NCBI GenBank assembly: GCA_041390365.1
Contig: JAWKQB010000001.1
Location: forward strand, 992,001-1,056,000
Origin: Syntrophotaleaceae bacterium
Lineage (GTDB): Bacteria; Desulfobacterota; Desulfuromonadia; Desulfuromonadales; Syntrophotaleaceae
Length of the DNA stretch: 64,000 bases
Direction of reading: 5' to 3'
The stretch's first letter is position 1; each line of letters opens with the position of its first letter. The position numbers were made by a program, and so were the translations under genes. Shown piece by piece: positions 24,540 to 33,835 of this stretch. Below the pieces are notes generated by a model that worked only from the letters and a program-made list of their open reading frames with translations, was not told the DNA's origin and ran no database searches.

Positions 24540-25442
24540 ATGCATATACCCGATCCGATGCTTCAGGGCGCGGTTTGCCCTGTCACCATAGCTATCGCTG
24601 CTGGAGGCGTAGCGGCCGCGGTCGCTGTTGTTTCGAAATCAGGGAAAAATCAGGATCTGACGAAATTCGCTGCGGTGACCTCCCTGATTTTTGCCGGACA
24701 GATGCTGAATTTTCCCATTGCCAACGGAACCTCAGGGCATCTTCTGGGCGGGGTTTTGGCAGCTGCCCTGCTCGGAGCGCCTCTGGGGGTTCTGTCCATG
24801 ACCTTTGTTCTGGCTGTTCAGGCACTGATTTTTGGAGATGGCGGGATGGTGGCCCTGGGGGCGAACGTCACCAACATGGCGCTGATTGGAGTCGGTGTCG
24901 GCGCCCTGATGAACGAAGTCCTCCGCCACAGGGTTGATACGAAACTTCTGCAGCGGGCCTTGTTGTATGGCCTGGCTGCCTGGTTTTCCGTAATGCTGGC
25001 CGCCCTTGGGGTGTGTGTAGAGTTGACCGCTTCCGGAGCCGTCGAATTCGGCAGGGTGGTGCCGGCCATGCTTGGCAGTCATGCCTTGATAGGTATCGGG
25101 GAAGGACTCATTACCGGGGCCTGTCTGGCTCTCCTTGGTCGTGAAAACGCTGCTTTCGGTTTTTCCAAAAAGCTGGCCCTGACCCTTGCCGTTGCCTGCG
25201 GCGCGGGTCTGTTTCTGAGCCCGTTTGCCAGCAGTTTTCCCGACGGTCTGGAAATGGTGGCCGAATCCCTGAAGTTTCTCCCGGTAATGGAGGTGGTCAG
25301 GTTTGCTCCTCTTGCGGATTATACTGTTCCCGGTGTTGGGCATCCGGGACTTGCTACAGGACTGGCTGGTCTTATCGGAGTTCTGCTCACCTTTACCGGT
25401 GCCCTGCTGGTCGGACGTGGGTTTCAGAAAGTCGGTTCCTGA
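24540..25442 (+). CDS. NikMN/CbiM-family ECF metal permease, probably nickel
   Basis: A 300-residue membrane protein. It starts MHIPD, the N-terminal Met-His metal-binding motif of CbiM/NikM, and has about seven membrane segments with NGTSGHLLGG, which holds the inner-loop histidine. The C-terminus has a PDGLE motif (FPDGLEMVAE) and a final membrane segment near 277-293, as in fused NikN/CbiN parts, so it appears to be an M-N fusion. Its place 172 bp after a nickel-enzyme operon argues for nickel rather than cobalt. The T-component and ATPase genes are not in the window. AGGAGG precedes the ATG, and a terminator follows. Confidence 0.85.
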   Translation: MHIPDPMLQGAVCPVTIAIAAGGVAAAVAVVSKSGKNQDLTKFAAVTSLIFAGQMLNFPIANGTSGHLLGGVLAAALLGAPLGVLSMTFVLAVQALIFGDGGMVALGANVTNMALIGVGVGALMNEVLRHRVDTKLLQRALLYGLAAWFSVMLAALGVCVELTASGAVEFGRVVPAMLGSHALIGIGEGLITGACLALLGRENAAFGFSKKLALTLAVACGAGLFLSPFASSFPDGLEMVAESLKFLPVMEVVRFAPLADYTVPGVGHPGLATGLAGLIGVLLTFTGALLVGRGFQKVGS

Positions 25443-25474
25443 TACGGGACGACTCTCCAAGATTCATAACAAAA

Positions 25475-25511
25475 GGGGGATGATGTGAATACATCATCCC
25501 CTGTTTTTTTT
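25475..25511 (+). terminator. Rho-independent terminator after the nickel permease gene
   Basis: GGGGATGATGT pairs with ACATCATCCCC around a short loop, followed by TG and a long T-run. It lies 33 bp after the permease stop. Confidence 0.9.
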
Positions 25512-25672
25512 AAAACATCCTGAAACTTCGAGGATATTGCGAGGGGGGACAAAAAAATTAGTTAAAACCAACAAAAATGAAAAAATTGCGGTAGAATAAC
25601 GGGAATGAGCTGGCAGGCCCTCCCAGGGTCACTGTCAAAGGTCCGTCAAATTTTCAGAAGGAGGTGAACCCC

Positions 25673-25918
25673 TTGAAGAAACTGGTTCTGATCTGGAGTA
25701 TGGTGCTGATGGCCGCCCTCACTGTTGTTGCCTGCGAAACGCAGGAGGAAACCGCTCCGCCCGCAACGACCGAGCAGCCCGCTGAAACCGTTGAGCAGCC
25801 CGCTGAAACCGTTGAGCCGCCTGCTGAAACCGTTGAGCCGCCTGCTGAAACCGTTGAGCCGCCTGCTGAGCAGCCTGCTGAAACCCCTGAAAACGAGGGT
25901 CGGGTTATAGAAGAGTAG
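25673..25918 (+). CDS. Small lipoprotein with PAETVEP repeats
   Basis: An 81-residue product. A short hydrophobic signal (KKLVLIWSMVLMAALTVVAC) ends in a lipobox cysteine. The mature part is almost only a 7-residue repeat, PAETVE(Q/P), with four full copies and degenerate ends, giving an acidic, proline-rich, extended tail. The encoding DNA is a 21-bp tandem repeat. TTG 25673 is chosen because AAGGAGG lies 7 bases before it; the upstream GTG overlaps that site. It could be a periplasmic spacer or wall-crossing tether. No functional family is recognised. Confidence 0.7.
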   Translation: MKKLVLIWSMVLMAALTVVACETQEETAPPATTEQPAETVEQPAETVEPPAETVEPPAETVEPPAEQPAETPENEGRVIEE

Positions 25919-25965
25919 CGGTCGAGTGAAGTCCTCCTGCCGAGCAGGGGGGGAAGAATCCGTGG

Positions 25966-25997
25966 AAAAGCCTGTTGGAATTGCCGACAGGCTTTTT
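25966..25997 (+). terminator. Rho-independent terminator
   Basis: AAAGCCTGT pairs with ACAGGCTTT around an 11-base loop, followed by T residues. It ends the small lipoprotein transcript. The following stretch 25998-26302 shows no gene or structure. Confidence 0.75.
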
Positions 25998-26302
25998 CAC
26001 GTCTATTAGCTCTCGTAATCTCTGTTGTAAAGACGCCGAAAAATCGGGGTTTGCCCGATGGGATAGGAAATAACCGCAAAACTTGTGGTCAATTCGGAAA
26101 GACCGCCCGGGTGTTTCCTTGAACAGTCAATGCAGATGCGTAAGCTTTTAGAATTCAATGACTTAACTATGTGCCTAAATATTGGGCATGTTGTTGGGTG
26201 CCCGCTGGAGTGCAGGTCATGGCCGTCTGTAAACAGGGTTGTTCACAGAGGGTCCACAGCTTTTGTTGAAAAGGTGGCGAGTCGATTGATTGACCGTTGT
26301 TT

Positions 26303-27121
26303 TTAGTCCCGAGTCTGTTTTTCGTCTTCCAGTTTTTTGGCCGATTGCCAAAGCTCGCTCATTTCCTCCAGTGAGGTGTCCTGAAAATGACGACCGGTTT
26401 CACCCAGGGTCTTTTCGATATGGGAAAACCGAAAAATGAACCGGTCAATGGTTTTGCGCAGTGCGCCTTCGGGATCTATGTTCAGAAACCGACCCAGATT
26501 GGCGATGGCAAACAGCATGTCCCCCAGCTCATTTTCCATGGACTGCTGATCCCCTGACTGAAGAGCGGCCTCAAACTCGGCAATCTCCTCATGAACCTTT
26601 GCAAAAACACCATCCACTTTCGGCCAATCGAATCCCGCTCTACTTGCGCGGGCGGTCAGCTTGCTTGCTCGCATCAGGGCGGGGAGGGCCTGCGGGACCT
26701 GCCCGAGGACGGACTTCCCGGCGCTGCTTGCAGATGACTTTTCCTGGGCTTTGATGTTTTCCCACTGGACGGTAACCTCTTCCGGTGTGCGGCAGCGGGC
26801 GTCGGAAAAGACATGGGGATGCCGTCGAACGAGTTTTTCAGCAATGCCCTCGACCACATTCCGGATGTCAAATTCACCTCTTTCTTCATAGATGCGGGCC
26901 TGAAACACGATCTGCAGCAGCAGGTCGCCCAGCTCTTCACGGACAGCATCAGAATTTCCATCGTCTATCGCTTCCAGAAGCTCGTAGGCCTCTTCCAGAA
27001 GATAGGGTTTCAGGCTTTCCGGTGTTTGCTGCGCATCCCATGGGCAGCCTTCTGGCGAGCGGAGCCTGGACATGATGCCGAGAAGGGAAATAAAAGATTT
27101 GCCAGCGGAATCCATTTCCAT
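26303..27121 (-). CDS. mazG: Nucleoside triphosphate pyrophosphohydrolase MazG
   Basis: A protein of 272 residues with tandem MazG domains. The first (about 20-120) has EEAYELLEAID and REELGDLLLQIVFQ, the E-E-x-x-E / E-x-x-D metal motif. The second (about 165-260) has HEEIAEFEAALQ and ENELGDMLFAIANL. The protein hydrolyses (d)NTPs to monophosphates and can limit aberrant nucleotides or ppGpp accumulation. GGAGG lies 5 bases before the ATG. It diverges from the rpmF operon. Confidence 0.93.
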   Translation of the reverse strand: MEMDSAGKSFISLLGIMSRLRSPEGCPWDAQQTPESLKPYLLEEAYELLEAIDDGNSDAVREELGDLLLQIVFQARIYEERGEFDIRNVVEGIAEKLVRRHPHVFSDARCRTPEEVTVQWENIKAQEKSSASSAGKSVLGQVPQALPALMRASKLTARASRAGFDWPKVDGVFAKVHEEIAEFEAALQSGDQQSMENELGDMLFAIANLGRFLNIDPEGALRKTIDRFIFRFSHIEKTLGETGRHFQDTSLEEMSELWQSAKKLEDEKQTRD

Positions 27122-27259
27122 GTCGTCCTCCGGGTGTGTGTTTATTTAAAAAGTGGTGATGTGTGTCGGGGAGGGAACACCCGAGCCTTTCTAACCCAGT
27201 CTTTATCGGAATGCAAGGAAATGGAAAATCTTTGTACCGCTACTGAAATAAACCCTTGC

Positions 27260-27380
27260 ATTGAGTCGGCGGATGAGCTAGTTAGTGACCATCCGGTCAC
27301 GGCGGATGGTACAGTATTGTTATCCGAGGTGAATCGAGGGAGAGCCCGAAGGCCCTGCAAGCGGCGTAAGGACGGGCTTT
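27260..27380 (+). other. Structured intergenic region with competing hairpins
   Basis: Two hairpins share bases and cannot form together: 27285-27290 with 27295-27300, and 27289-27295 with 27303-27309. A third stem pairs 27343-27348 with 27373-27378, followed by a short T-run. No riboswitch class is recognised. It lies upstream of the promoter at 27398, so it might be a separate small RNA or just palindromic DNA. The rest of 27122-27452 shows no gene. Confidence 0.3.
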
Positions 27381-27397
27381 CAATGGTCTGATTTTCC

Positions 27398-27425
27398 TTG
27401 ACAAAGCAGGGGCAAGCTTTATACT
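27398..27425 (+). promoter_or_regulatory. Strong sigma70-type promoter for the rpmF-fab operon
   Basis: TTGACA (27398-27403) and TATACT (27420-27425) are separated by 16 bp, 28 bp before the first gene. This is the best match to the housekeeping consensus seen in the window. Confidence 0.8.
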
Positions 27426-27452
27426 ACGCGCTTATTCGCGACGGTGGAGACA

Positions 27453-28010
27453 ATGGGATTGCTCATTCAAATCGAACGGATAAAAGCCCCTGGGCTGATT
27501 CTCGATCTGGAAGAGTCCCCCGAGACCTTCCCCGTTCTTCGGGAGATGGAAGAGGCAGGAGAATGTTGCTTCCCCTCTCCGGTGAAGGTACACCTGCGGG
27601 CCTTCCGCCTGCAGGAGATGGTCGAAGTTGAGGGGCAGGTCGAAACCATCGCCCGTTTCCCCTGCAGCCGCTGTCTGAATGAATTCGATCTGAAGGTGGA
27701 AGAGGGTTTTGCCGTCGCCTTCACCCGGCAGTTGCCCGAAGTTCAGGATGAGGAAGAAGAAGGGGCGGAGTTGACTGCCGAGGATATGGGTCTGATTCTT
27801 TTCCAGGGTGACGAAATTGATCTGACCGACGCGATTCAGGAGCAGGTGGTGATGGCCCTCCCGGTCCGCCCGCTGTGCCGGCCGGAATGCAAAGGGCTCT
27901 GTTCTCAATGCGGCGCTGATCTCAACCTCGGAGACTGCGGATGTGATCGCGGCGATTTCAACATCAAGTTTTCGGTTCTGAAGGATTTCAAGGTCAAAAA
28001 GAAGAAGTAG
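27453..28010 (+). CDS. yceD: DUF177/YceD-family protein
   Basis: A 185-residue protein with CSRCLNEFDL near the middle and CRPECKGLCSQCGADLN toward the C-terminus, the two cysteine pairs typical of DUF177 (YceD). These proteins nearly always precede rpmF and have been linked to 23S rRNA processing or accumulation. ATG 27453 is chosen for its spacing from GGAGA; a GTG three codons earlier is less likely. It is the first gene of the rpmF-plsX-fab operon. Confidence 0.9.
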   Translation: MGLLIQIERIKAPGLILDLEESPETFPVLREMEEAGECCFPSPVKVHLRAFRLQEMVEVEGQVETIARFPCSRCLNEFDLKVEEGFAVAFTRQLPEVQDEEEEGAELTAEDMGLILFQGDEIDLTDAIQEQVVMALPVRPLCRPECKGLCSQCGADLNLGDCGCDRGDFNIKFSVLKDFKVKKKK

Positions 28011-28109
28011 CCTTCTCCTATTAATTCAATGTCCCGCCCGGCTGTCGATCAGGGGGCAGGCGAAAAATATGACGACCGCCAAGCCGGTGGTAAAAAAGGA
28101 GCACATCAA

Positions 28110-28289
28110 ATGGCTGTACCCAAGAAGAAAACCTCCAAGTCCAAAAGAGATATGCGTCGCGCCCACGATTTTCTGACGGCCCCCGGCATTTCTGTCTGCC
28201 CTCAGTGCAAGGAACCCAAGCAACCCCATCATGTCTGCAGCAGCTGTGGTACCTACAAGGGTAAGGCCGTCACTGAAACCGCTGAATAG
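28110..28289 (+). CDS. rpmF: 50S ribosomal protein L32
   Basis: A 59-residue protein. The basic start [21 protein letters not shown] and the zinc-ribbon cysteines CPQC...CSSCG are diagnostic of bL32. ATG 28110 follows AAGGAG. The link to plsX and fab genes is widespread and ties ribosome and membrane synthesis. Confidence 0.97.
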   Translation: MAVPKKKTSKSKRDMRRAHDFLTAPGISVCPQCKEPKQPHHVCSSCGTYKGKAVTETAE

Positions 28290-28301
28290 AGGGCGCAATT
28301 T

Positions 28302-29366
28302 TTGAAAGAACGGATCATAGTTGCCGTCGACGCCATGGGCGGGGACAATGCCCCGGACGTTGAGGTGGAAGGCGCTGTCGCCGCGGCACGACGGTGGGGA
28401 GTCTCGGTCATCCTGGTGGGTGATACGGAACGCATTGAGGCCTGTCTGTCACGTCATTCATGGCAGGGGCTCGACATCTCAATTCAGCATGCCAGCGAAG
28501 TTGTCGGAATGCATGATTCGGCTTCCGATGCCGTGCGCAAAAAGAAAAATTCTTCGATCAGAGTCGCTTTTGAGCTTGTCCAGAGCGGGCGGGCCCACGC
28601 CGTGGTGAGCGCCGGAAATTCAGGGGCCACCATGGCGGTCGGGATGTTTCTGCTGAAACGCATTTCGAATATCGACAGACCTGCCATTGCCACCATTTTG
28701 CCTAATCTGAAAGATCAGACGGTAGTCCTCGATGCCGGCGGCAATGTCGACTGCAAACCCCTTCATCTGGCCCAGTTCGCAACCATGGGGGATGTCTACG
28801 CCCACTCTGTGCTGGGCAAGGTCCGGGCAAGGGTCGGGCTGCTGGCCAACGGTGAAGAGGAAAGCAAGGGCAACGACCTGATCCGCGAAGCTCATCGTCT
28901 GCTCAAGAATTCAAATCTGAACTATGTCGGATTCGTTGAGGGGCGGGATATCTACAACGGCTCGGTCGATGTGGTGGTCTGTGACGGGTTTGTCGGCAAC
29001 GTGGTTCTCAAGGTTTCCGAAGGACTGGCAGAGGCCATAGGCGTCATGCTGCGAAAAGAAATTTCCCGTCGCTTTCTGGCCAAAATTGGCTATATCCTGG
29101 CCCGGCCGGCGTTCAAGGCCTTCAAGAAAAGGGTCGATTACGCCGAATATGGCGGCGCCCCGCTTCTGGGCATACAGGGAACCGGGATGATCTGCCACGG
29201 CGGATCGAATCCCCGGGCGATAATGAACGCGATCGGCATGGCGCGGGAATCGGTGGCTCAAGGGGTCAACGAACGGCTGGTTGCTCAGCTCCAGGGTTGC
29301 CAACAGGAAACTCTGATCGGAGAGGCGACAAAAGTGGCGCCCGAACAGAAGGGGTATTCGGCCTGA
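28302..29366 (+). CDS. plsX: Phosphate acyltransferase PlsX
   Basis: A protein of 354 residues. The conserved start [14 protein letters not shown], the middle GNSGATMA motif and [12 protein letters not shown] are typical of PlsX, which turns acyl-ACP into acyl-phosphate for phospholipid synthesis by PlsY. The start is a TTG, 12 bp after the rpmF stop. Confidence 0.96.
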   Translation: MKERIIVAVDAMGGDNAPDVEVEGAVAAARRWGVSVILVGDTERIEACLSRHSWQGLDISIQHASEVVGMHDSASDAVRKKKNSSIRVAFELVQSGRAHAVVSAGNSGATMAVGMFLLKRISNIDRPAIATILPNLKDQTVVLDAGGNVDCKPLHLAQFATMGDVYAHSVLGKVRARVGLLANGEEESKGNDLIREAHRLLKNSNLNYVGFVEGRDIYNGSVDVVVCDGFVGNVVLKVSEGLAEAIGVMLRKEISRRFLAKIGYILARPAFKAFKKRVDYAEYGGAPLLGIQGTGMICHGGSNPRAIMNAIGMARESVAQGVNERLVAQLQGCQQETLIGEATKVAPEQKGYSA

Positions 29367-29385
29367 GCTGCCGAGGAGTAGCCAC

Positions 29386-30366
29386 ATGAAATACAGCAGG
29401 ATCATCGGGACAGGCTCCTTTTTGCCTGAACGCGTGCTCACCAATAAGGATCTGGAACAGATCCTCGACACGTCGGATGAGTGGATCGTGACCAGGACCG
29501 GCATCAGTGAAAGACGGATTGCCGGCGAGAAAGAGCACACTTCCGACCTGGCCGCTCAGGCTGCCCGGCGTGCCCTGGAAATGGCCGGTTTGACCGCCGG
29601 TGATATCGATCTCATCGTTGTGGCTACGGTTACGGGGGATTTCAGCTGGCCGGCAACAGCTTGCATGGTCCAGACTTTGATCGGGGCCGATCGTGCTTTC
29701 GCCTTCGATGTTTCGGCTGCCTGCAGCGGGTTCCTCTACGGTCTGGCCACAGCCGACAATTTTCTGCGGTCTGGGTCGGCTCGGCGCGCCCTGGTCATCG
29801 GCGCCGAAATCTTCAGTCGCATTGTCGACTGGGAGGATCGTGCGACCTGCGTCCTGTTCGGGGACGCGGCGGGAGCCGTGGTACTGGAACAGCAGGAGGG
29901 TGATCGGGGAATTCTGTCCACTCACCTGCACTCCGACGGTTCTTTCTGGGAACTCTTGTACCAGCCTGGCTTCGGCTCGCGCAATCCCTACGACGGAAAA
30001 GGCGGCACAGCCCAGCCCCCCTATCTGCAAATGAAGGGGAACGAGGTTTTCAAGGTCGCCGTGCGCTCCCTCTACGAAGTGGCCATCGAGGCTTTGGGCG
30101 CCAACGGTATGACCGTGGACGATATCGACTGGTTCATACCCCACCAAGCCAACAACAGGATCATCGAGGCTGCTGCGAAACGTCTTGAATTGCCCCTGGA
30201 AAAACTGGTGGTCAACGTGTCCCGGGTTGGCAACACGTCGGGGGCCTCGATACCTGTGGCCCTGGACGAGATCAACCGGAACGGCAGCCTGAATCCCGGC
30301 AATATCATTTTGATGGATGCCTTCGGCGCCGGCTTCACCTGGGGATCGGCCCTGATCCGGTGGTGA
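29386..30366 (+). CDS. fabH: Beta-ketoacyl-ACP synthase III
   Basis: A protein of 326 residues with a complete catalytic triad: Cys in DVSAACSGFLYG, His in FIPHQANNRI and Asn in VSRVGNTSGAS. It condenses acetyl-CoA with malonyl-ACP to start fatty acid chains. It follows plsX by 19 bp with a ribosome-binding site GAGGAG. Confidence 0.97.
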   Translation: MKYSRIIGTGSFLPERVLTNKDLEQILDTSDEWIVTRTGISERRIAGEKEHTSDLAAQAARRALEMAGLTAGDIDLIVVATVTGDFSWPATACMVQTLIGADRAFAFDVSAACSGFLYGLATADNFLRSGSARRALVIGAEIFSRIVDWEDRATCVLFGDAAGAVVLEQQEGDRGILSTHLHSDGSFWELLYQPGFGSRNPYDGKGGTAQPPYLQMKGNEVFKVAVRSLYEVAIEALGANGMTVDDIDWFIPHQANNRIIEAAAKRLELPLEKLVVNVSRVGNTSGASIPVALDEINRNGSLNPGNIILMDAFGAGFTWGSALIRW

Positions 30367-30424
30367 GACGGCGGCAAGGGACAGGACCCTGGCTGAATTG
30401 AAGAGTAAGGAGATTAGGGCAGAA

Positions 30425-31339
30425 ATGGTTGCTTTTGTCTTTCCCGGACAGGGATCGCAGTTCGCCGGCATGGGCAAGGACCTGGCCGACAACTTCCCGG
30501 CGGCCCGACAGGTTTTCGAAGAAGCCAACGACAGTCTCGGCATCAATCTGGCCAGGCTCTGTTTCGATGGACCCGAAGAGGAACTGAAGCTGACGGCCAA
30601 TACCCAGCCGGCCATCGTTACCGTCAGCGTCGCCGCTTTGCGGGTGGTGGAAACGGAATGCGGAATGCAGGCCGACTTTTCGGCGGGTCATTCGCTGGGC
30701 GAGTATTCCGCGCTTGTCTGCGCCGGTGCCCTGAGTTTTGCCGATGCCGTTCGGACGGTGCGGCAGCGCGGTACCTTCATGCAGGAGGCGGTACCTGTAG
30801 GCGTCGGGACCATGGCCGCGATCATGGGGCTGGATAATACTGTATTGGAAGCTGTCTGCAGCGAGGCGGCCCAGGGAGAGATAGTCGCCCCCGCCAACTT
30901 CAACAGCCCGGGGCAGGTCGTGATTGCGGGTCATGTCGCCGCTGTTGAAAGAGCCATCAAGCTGGCAGGGGAGAGGGGCGCCAAACGCGCCATGGTCCTG
31001 CCTGTCAGCGCGCCCTTTCATTCTTCCCTGATGGTCCCTGCCGCCGATCGGCTGCAGGAGGTGCTGCAGAATGTTGTCGTGGGTCCCATGAGGCACCCTG
31101 TGGTGAGCAACGTCGAGGCGTCCCCCAACCAGGACCCGGAAAGGGTTCGTTCACTGCTGGTCAGCCAGGTCAGTGCGCCGGTTCGTTGGGATGAATCGGT
31201 GTCGGTCATGGTTCAACTGGGGGTGGAAAGGTTCGTCGAGATCGGTCCCGGGAAGGTACTGTCCGGGCTGATCAAGCGGATTGCCAAGGGCGCCGTCATT
31301 CAGAATGTCCAGGATGCAGCCGGACTCAAGGACCTGTAG
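30425..31339 (+). CDS. fabD: Malonyl-CoA:ACP transacylase
   Basis: A protein of 304 residues. FVFPGQGSQFAGMG opens the protein, the nucleophile elbow is GHSLGEYSAL, and PVSAPFHSSLM carries the active-site histidine. ATG 30425 is used because the conserved sequence begins there; the earlier TTG adds nine non-conserved residues. It makes malonyl-ACP for FabH and FabF on either side. Confidence 0.96.
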   Translation: MVAFVFPGQGSQFAGMGKDLADNFPAARQVFEEANDSLGINLARLCFDGPEEELKLTANTQPAIVTVSVAALRVVETECGMQADFSAGHSLGEYSALVCAGALSFADAVRTVRQRGTFMQEAVPVGVGTMAAIMGLDNTVLEAVCSEAAQGEIVAPANFNSPGQVVIAGHVAAVERAIKLAGERGAKRAMVLPVSAPFHSSLMVPAADRLQEVLQNVVVGPMRHPVVSNVEASPNQDPERVRSLLVSQVSAPVRWDESVSVMVQLGVERFVEIGPGKVLSGLIKRIAKGAVIQNVQDAAGLKDL

Positions 31340-31366
31340 TCTGGACCGGAAACAGGGAGAAACCGA

Positions 31367-32104
31367 ATGTTCAATGAAAGAGTAGCCGTGGTGACCGGCG
31401 CGTCCCGAGGTATAGGACGGGCCATTGCCTTGCATCTTGCTGCCGGCGGCGCCAGGATTGTGGCCTCGGCCCGCAATGCCGAACTTCTGGACGGGCTGGT
31501 GGACGAAATTCGCAGCAAGGGCGGCGAAGCTCTGGCAGTTCCCGGCGACGTCGCCCTGGCCGCCGATGTGGAGCGGCTCTTCGACGAGGCGGCCAAGACT
31601 TTCGGACGGGTCGACATTCTGGTTAACAACGCCGGCATCACCCGCGACGGGCTGCTGATGCGGATGAAGGAGGAGGATTGGGATGCGGTGATGAACACCA
31701 ATCTCAAAGGTGCATTTCTCTGTTGCCGGGCTGCCGCCAAGCTGATGGGGAAACAGCGCTATGGACGGATCATCAATATCTCTTCTGTGGTGGGGGAAAT
31801 GGGAAACGCCGGACAGGCCAATTATTGTGCCAGCAAGGCCGGCATGATCGGCCTGACCAAGTCCGTCGCCCGTGAGCTGTCCAAACGGGACGTCACCGTC
31901 AATGCCATCACCCCCGGATTCATTGTGACCGACATGACTGACGGCCTGACCGAAAAGGTCAGGGACGAGCTGCAGGGGCAGATCCCGCTCGGTCGCTTCG
32001 GGGAAGCCGAAGATATCGCTCATGCTGTCGCCTTCCTGGCGTCCGAGGCTGCCGGATACATCACCGGCCAGGTCCTCGGGGTCAACGGCGGCATGTATAT
32101 GTAA
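31367..32104 (+). CDS. fabG: 3-oxoacyl-ACP reductase
   Basis: A 245-residue short-chain dehydrogenase. It has a TGASRGIG cofactor loop, NNAGI, a catalytic Ser in NISSVVG and YCASKAG with the catalytic Tyr and Lys. It reduces the beta-keto group with NADPH during each elongation cycle. Confidence 0.96.
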   Translation: MFNERVAVVTGASRGIGRAIALHLAAGGARIVASARNAELLDGLVDEIRSKGGEALAVPGDVALAADVERLFDEAAKTFGRVDILVNNAGITRDGLLMRMKEEDWDAVMNTNLKGAFLCCRAAAKLMGKQRYGRIINISSVVGEMGNAGQANYCASKAGMIGLTKSVARELSKRDVTVNAITPGFIVTDMTDGLTEKVRDELQGQIPLGRFGEAEDIAHAVAFLASEAAGYITGQVLGVNGGMYM

Positions 32105-32110
32105 CTAGCC

Positions 32111-32133
32111 CGGGCTTTATTCGTAAAAGCCCG
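32111..32133 (+). repeat. Hairpin between fabG and acpP
   Basis: Arms CGGGCTTT and AAAGCCCG enclose a 7-base loop 6 bp after the fabG stop. No T-run follows. It may be a processing or stabilising element before the highly expressed acpP gene. Confidence 0.5.
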
Positions 32134-32198
32134 ACACTTGCAGGGTTTACACGTCCGATCATGGTATCGGTCCGAACAACAAAAAGGAGGTGAAGCAA

Positions 32199-32432
32199 AT
32201 GGCTTCTATTGAGGAAAAAGTGAAACAGATTGTGGCGGAACAACTCGGGGTGGACGAAGACCAGGTGACCGGTGACGCATCCTTCATGGACGATCTTGGC
32301 GCCGACTCTCTCGATACCGTGGAACTCGTCATGGCTCTCGAGGAGGAGTTCGACATCGAGATTTCCGACGAAGATGCCGAAAAAATCGCCACCGTTCAGG
32401 ATGCTATCGACTATATTGCCGAGAATTCCTGA
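32199..32432 (+). CDS. acpP: Acyl carrier protein
   Basis: A 77-residue, strongly acidic protein with the phosphopantetheine attachment motif [19 protein letters not shown] (Ser in DSL). ATG 32199 follows AAGGAGGTGAAGCAA; the GTG nine bases earlier overlaps that site. It is the central carrier for the neighbouring Fab enzymes. Confidence 0.97.
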   Translation: MASIEEKVKQIVAEQLGVDEDQVTGDASFMDDLGADSLDTVELVMALEEEFDIEISDEDAEKIATVQDAIDYIAENS

Positions 32433-32457
32433 TTTGTACTAGAATTACGGAAAATGT

Positions 32458-32569
32458 GGAGGAAACGTCAGTTTCCTCCCATTTCAATCGTCAGATACCG
32501 ACCGCTGCGGCCTCCGAGGCCGGCGCCGGTTGTTCGAAGATACCGGGAAGCCGACTTTGATGTCGGCTT
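32458..32569 (+). promoter_or_regulatory. Two stem-loops between acpP and fabF
   Basis: The first hairpin has perfect 9-bp arms (32458-32466 and 32471-32479). The second has 8-bp arms (32548-32555 and 32562-32569) and ends 7 bases before the fabF ribosome-binding site. Neither has a strong T-run. They may attenuate or process the transcript so that acpP mRNA exceeds fabF mRNA. Confidence 0.5.
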
Positions 32570-32592
32570 TACCGTAAGGAGACAGAGAATTT

Positions 32593-33825
32593 ATGCGAAG
32601 AGTCGTCGTAACCGGGCTTGGCGTCGTTTCTCCCCTTGGTACCGGGGTAGCCAAAAATTGGGATGCCCTGATGCAGGGCAAATCCGGCATCGGGCGGATT
32701 ACCCGGTTCGACGCCTCGGAGTTCCCGACCCAGATCGCCGGGGAGGTCAAGGATTTCAATCCTGACGACTTCATCCCCAAGAAAGAGACCAAGAAGATGG
32801 ATCTCTTCATCCAGTATGCCCTCGGGGCAGCCGAAGAGGCCATGCAGGACTCCGGTCTGCAGATCACCGAAGCCAATGCGGAGAGGGTCGGGGTTCTGGT
32901 CGGAGCAGGACTGGGCGGACTTCCGACCATCGAAAAATATCACCAGGCGATGCTCGAGGGCGGGTACAAGAAGATTTCTCCTTTCTTCATACCGATGCTG
33001 ATCATTAACCTTGCCCCGGGTCACATTTCCATGCGTTTTGGGGCAAAAGGGCCTAATCTTTCCTCCGTCTCCGCCTGCGCCACAGGGACCCATTCCATCG
33101 GTGACGCCTATCATATGATCGTCCGCGGCGATGCCGATGCCATGATTGCCGGTGGCGCCGAATCCACCATTACCGGTCTCGGCGTGGGAGGGTTCAATGT
33201 GATGCGCGCCCTGTCCACCCGCAATGACGACCCCGAAGCCGCCAGTCGTCCTTTTGAAAAGAATCGCGACGGCTTCATCATGTCTGAAGGGGCCGGCATC
33301 GTCATTCTGGAAGAGTATGAAAGTGCCCGCAAGCGCGGTGCCCGTATTTACGGCGAAATCGCGGGATACGGGCTGAGCGGCGACGCCCATCATCTGACCG
33401 CACCGGCCCCCGGAGGGGAAGGTGCTGCAAGATGCATGAAGATGGCTCTCGATCGGGCCGGCGTTAATCCGGACCAGGTCGATTATATCAACGCCCACGG
33501 CACGTCAACACCTTTCAACGACCTGTATGAAACCATGGCGATCAAGACGGTTCTCGGCAACCATGCCGCGAAAACCATGGTCAGCTCCACCAAGAGCATG
33601 ACCGGTCATGCCCTCGGCGCCGCTGGCGGCATTGAGGCCGTCTATTCCCTGTTGACCATGGTAAAAGGGGCGGTGCCTCCGACCATCAACTACGAAGAGC
33701 CCGATCCGGATTGCGATCTGGACTACGTGCCTAATCAGGCCCGGCAGGCGGAGGTCAGGATTGCCATGTCCAACTCCTTCGGCTTCGGCGGGACCAACGC
33801 CACGCTTTTGTTCAAAAAGGTTTGA
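32593..33825 (+). CDS. fabF: Beta-ketoacyl-ACP synthase II
   Basis: A 410-residue thiolase-fold enzyme. The nucleophile is in [11 protein letters not shown], and the histidines are in [11 protein letters not shown] and [11 protein letters not shown]. It elongates acyl-ACP with malonyl-ACP. AAGGAG lies 12 bases before the ATG. Confidence 0.97.
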   Translation: MRRVVVTGLGVVSPLGTGVAKNWDALMQGKSGIGRITRFDASEFPTQIAGEVKDFNPDDFIPKKETKKMDLFIQYALGAAEEAMQDSGLQITEANAERVGVLVGAGLGGLPTIEKYHQAMLEGGYKKISPFFIPMLIINLAPGHISMRFGAKGPNLSSVSACATGTHSIGDAYHMIVRGDADAMIAGGAESTITGLGVGGFNVMRALSTRNDDPEAASRPFEKNRDGFIMSEGAGIVILEEYESARKRGARIYGEIAGYGLSGDAHHLTAPAPGGEGAARCMKMALDRAGVNPDQVDYINAHGTSTPFNDLYETMAIKTVLGNHAAKTMVSSTKSMTGHALGAAGGIEAVYSLLTMVKGAVPPTINYEEPDPDCDLDYVPNQARQAEVRIAMSNSFGFGGTNATLLFKKV

Positions 33826-33835
33826 GGAGGCCGAA

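Noticed and set aside
27142..27360. 72-codon leftward frame between mazG and yceD
   Set aside because: It runs through the palindromic region and has no ribosome-binding site or motif.
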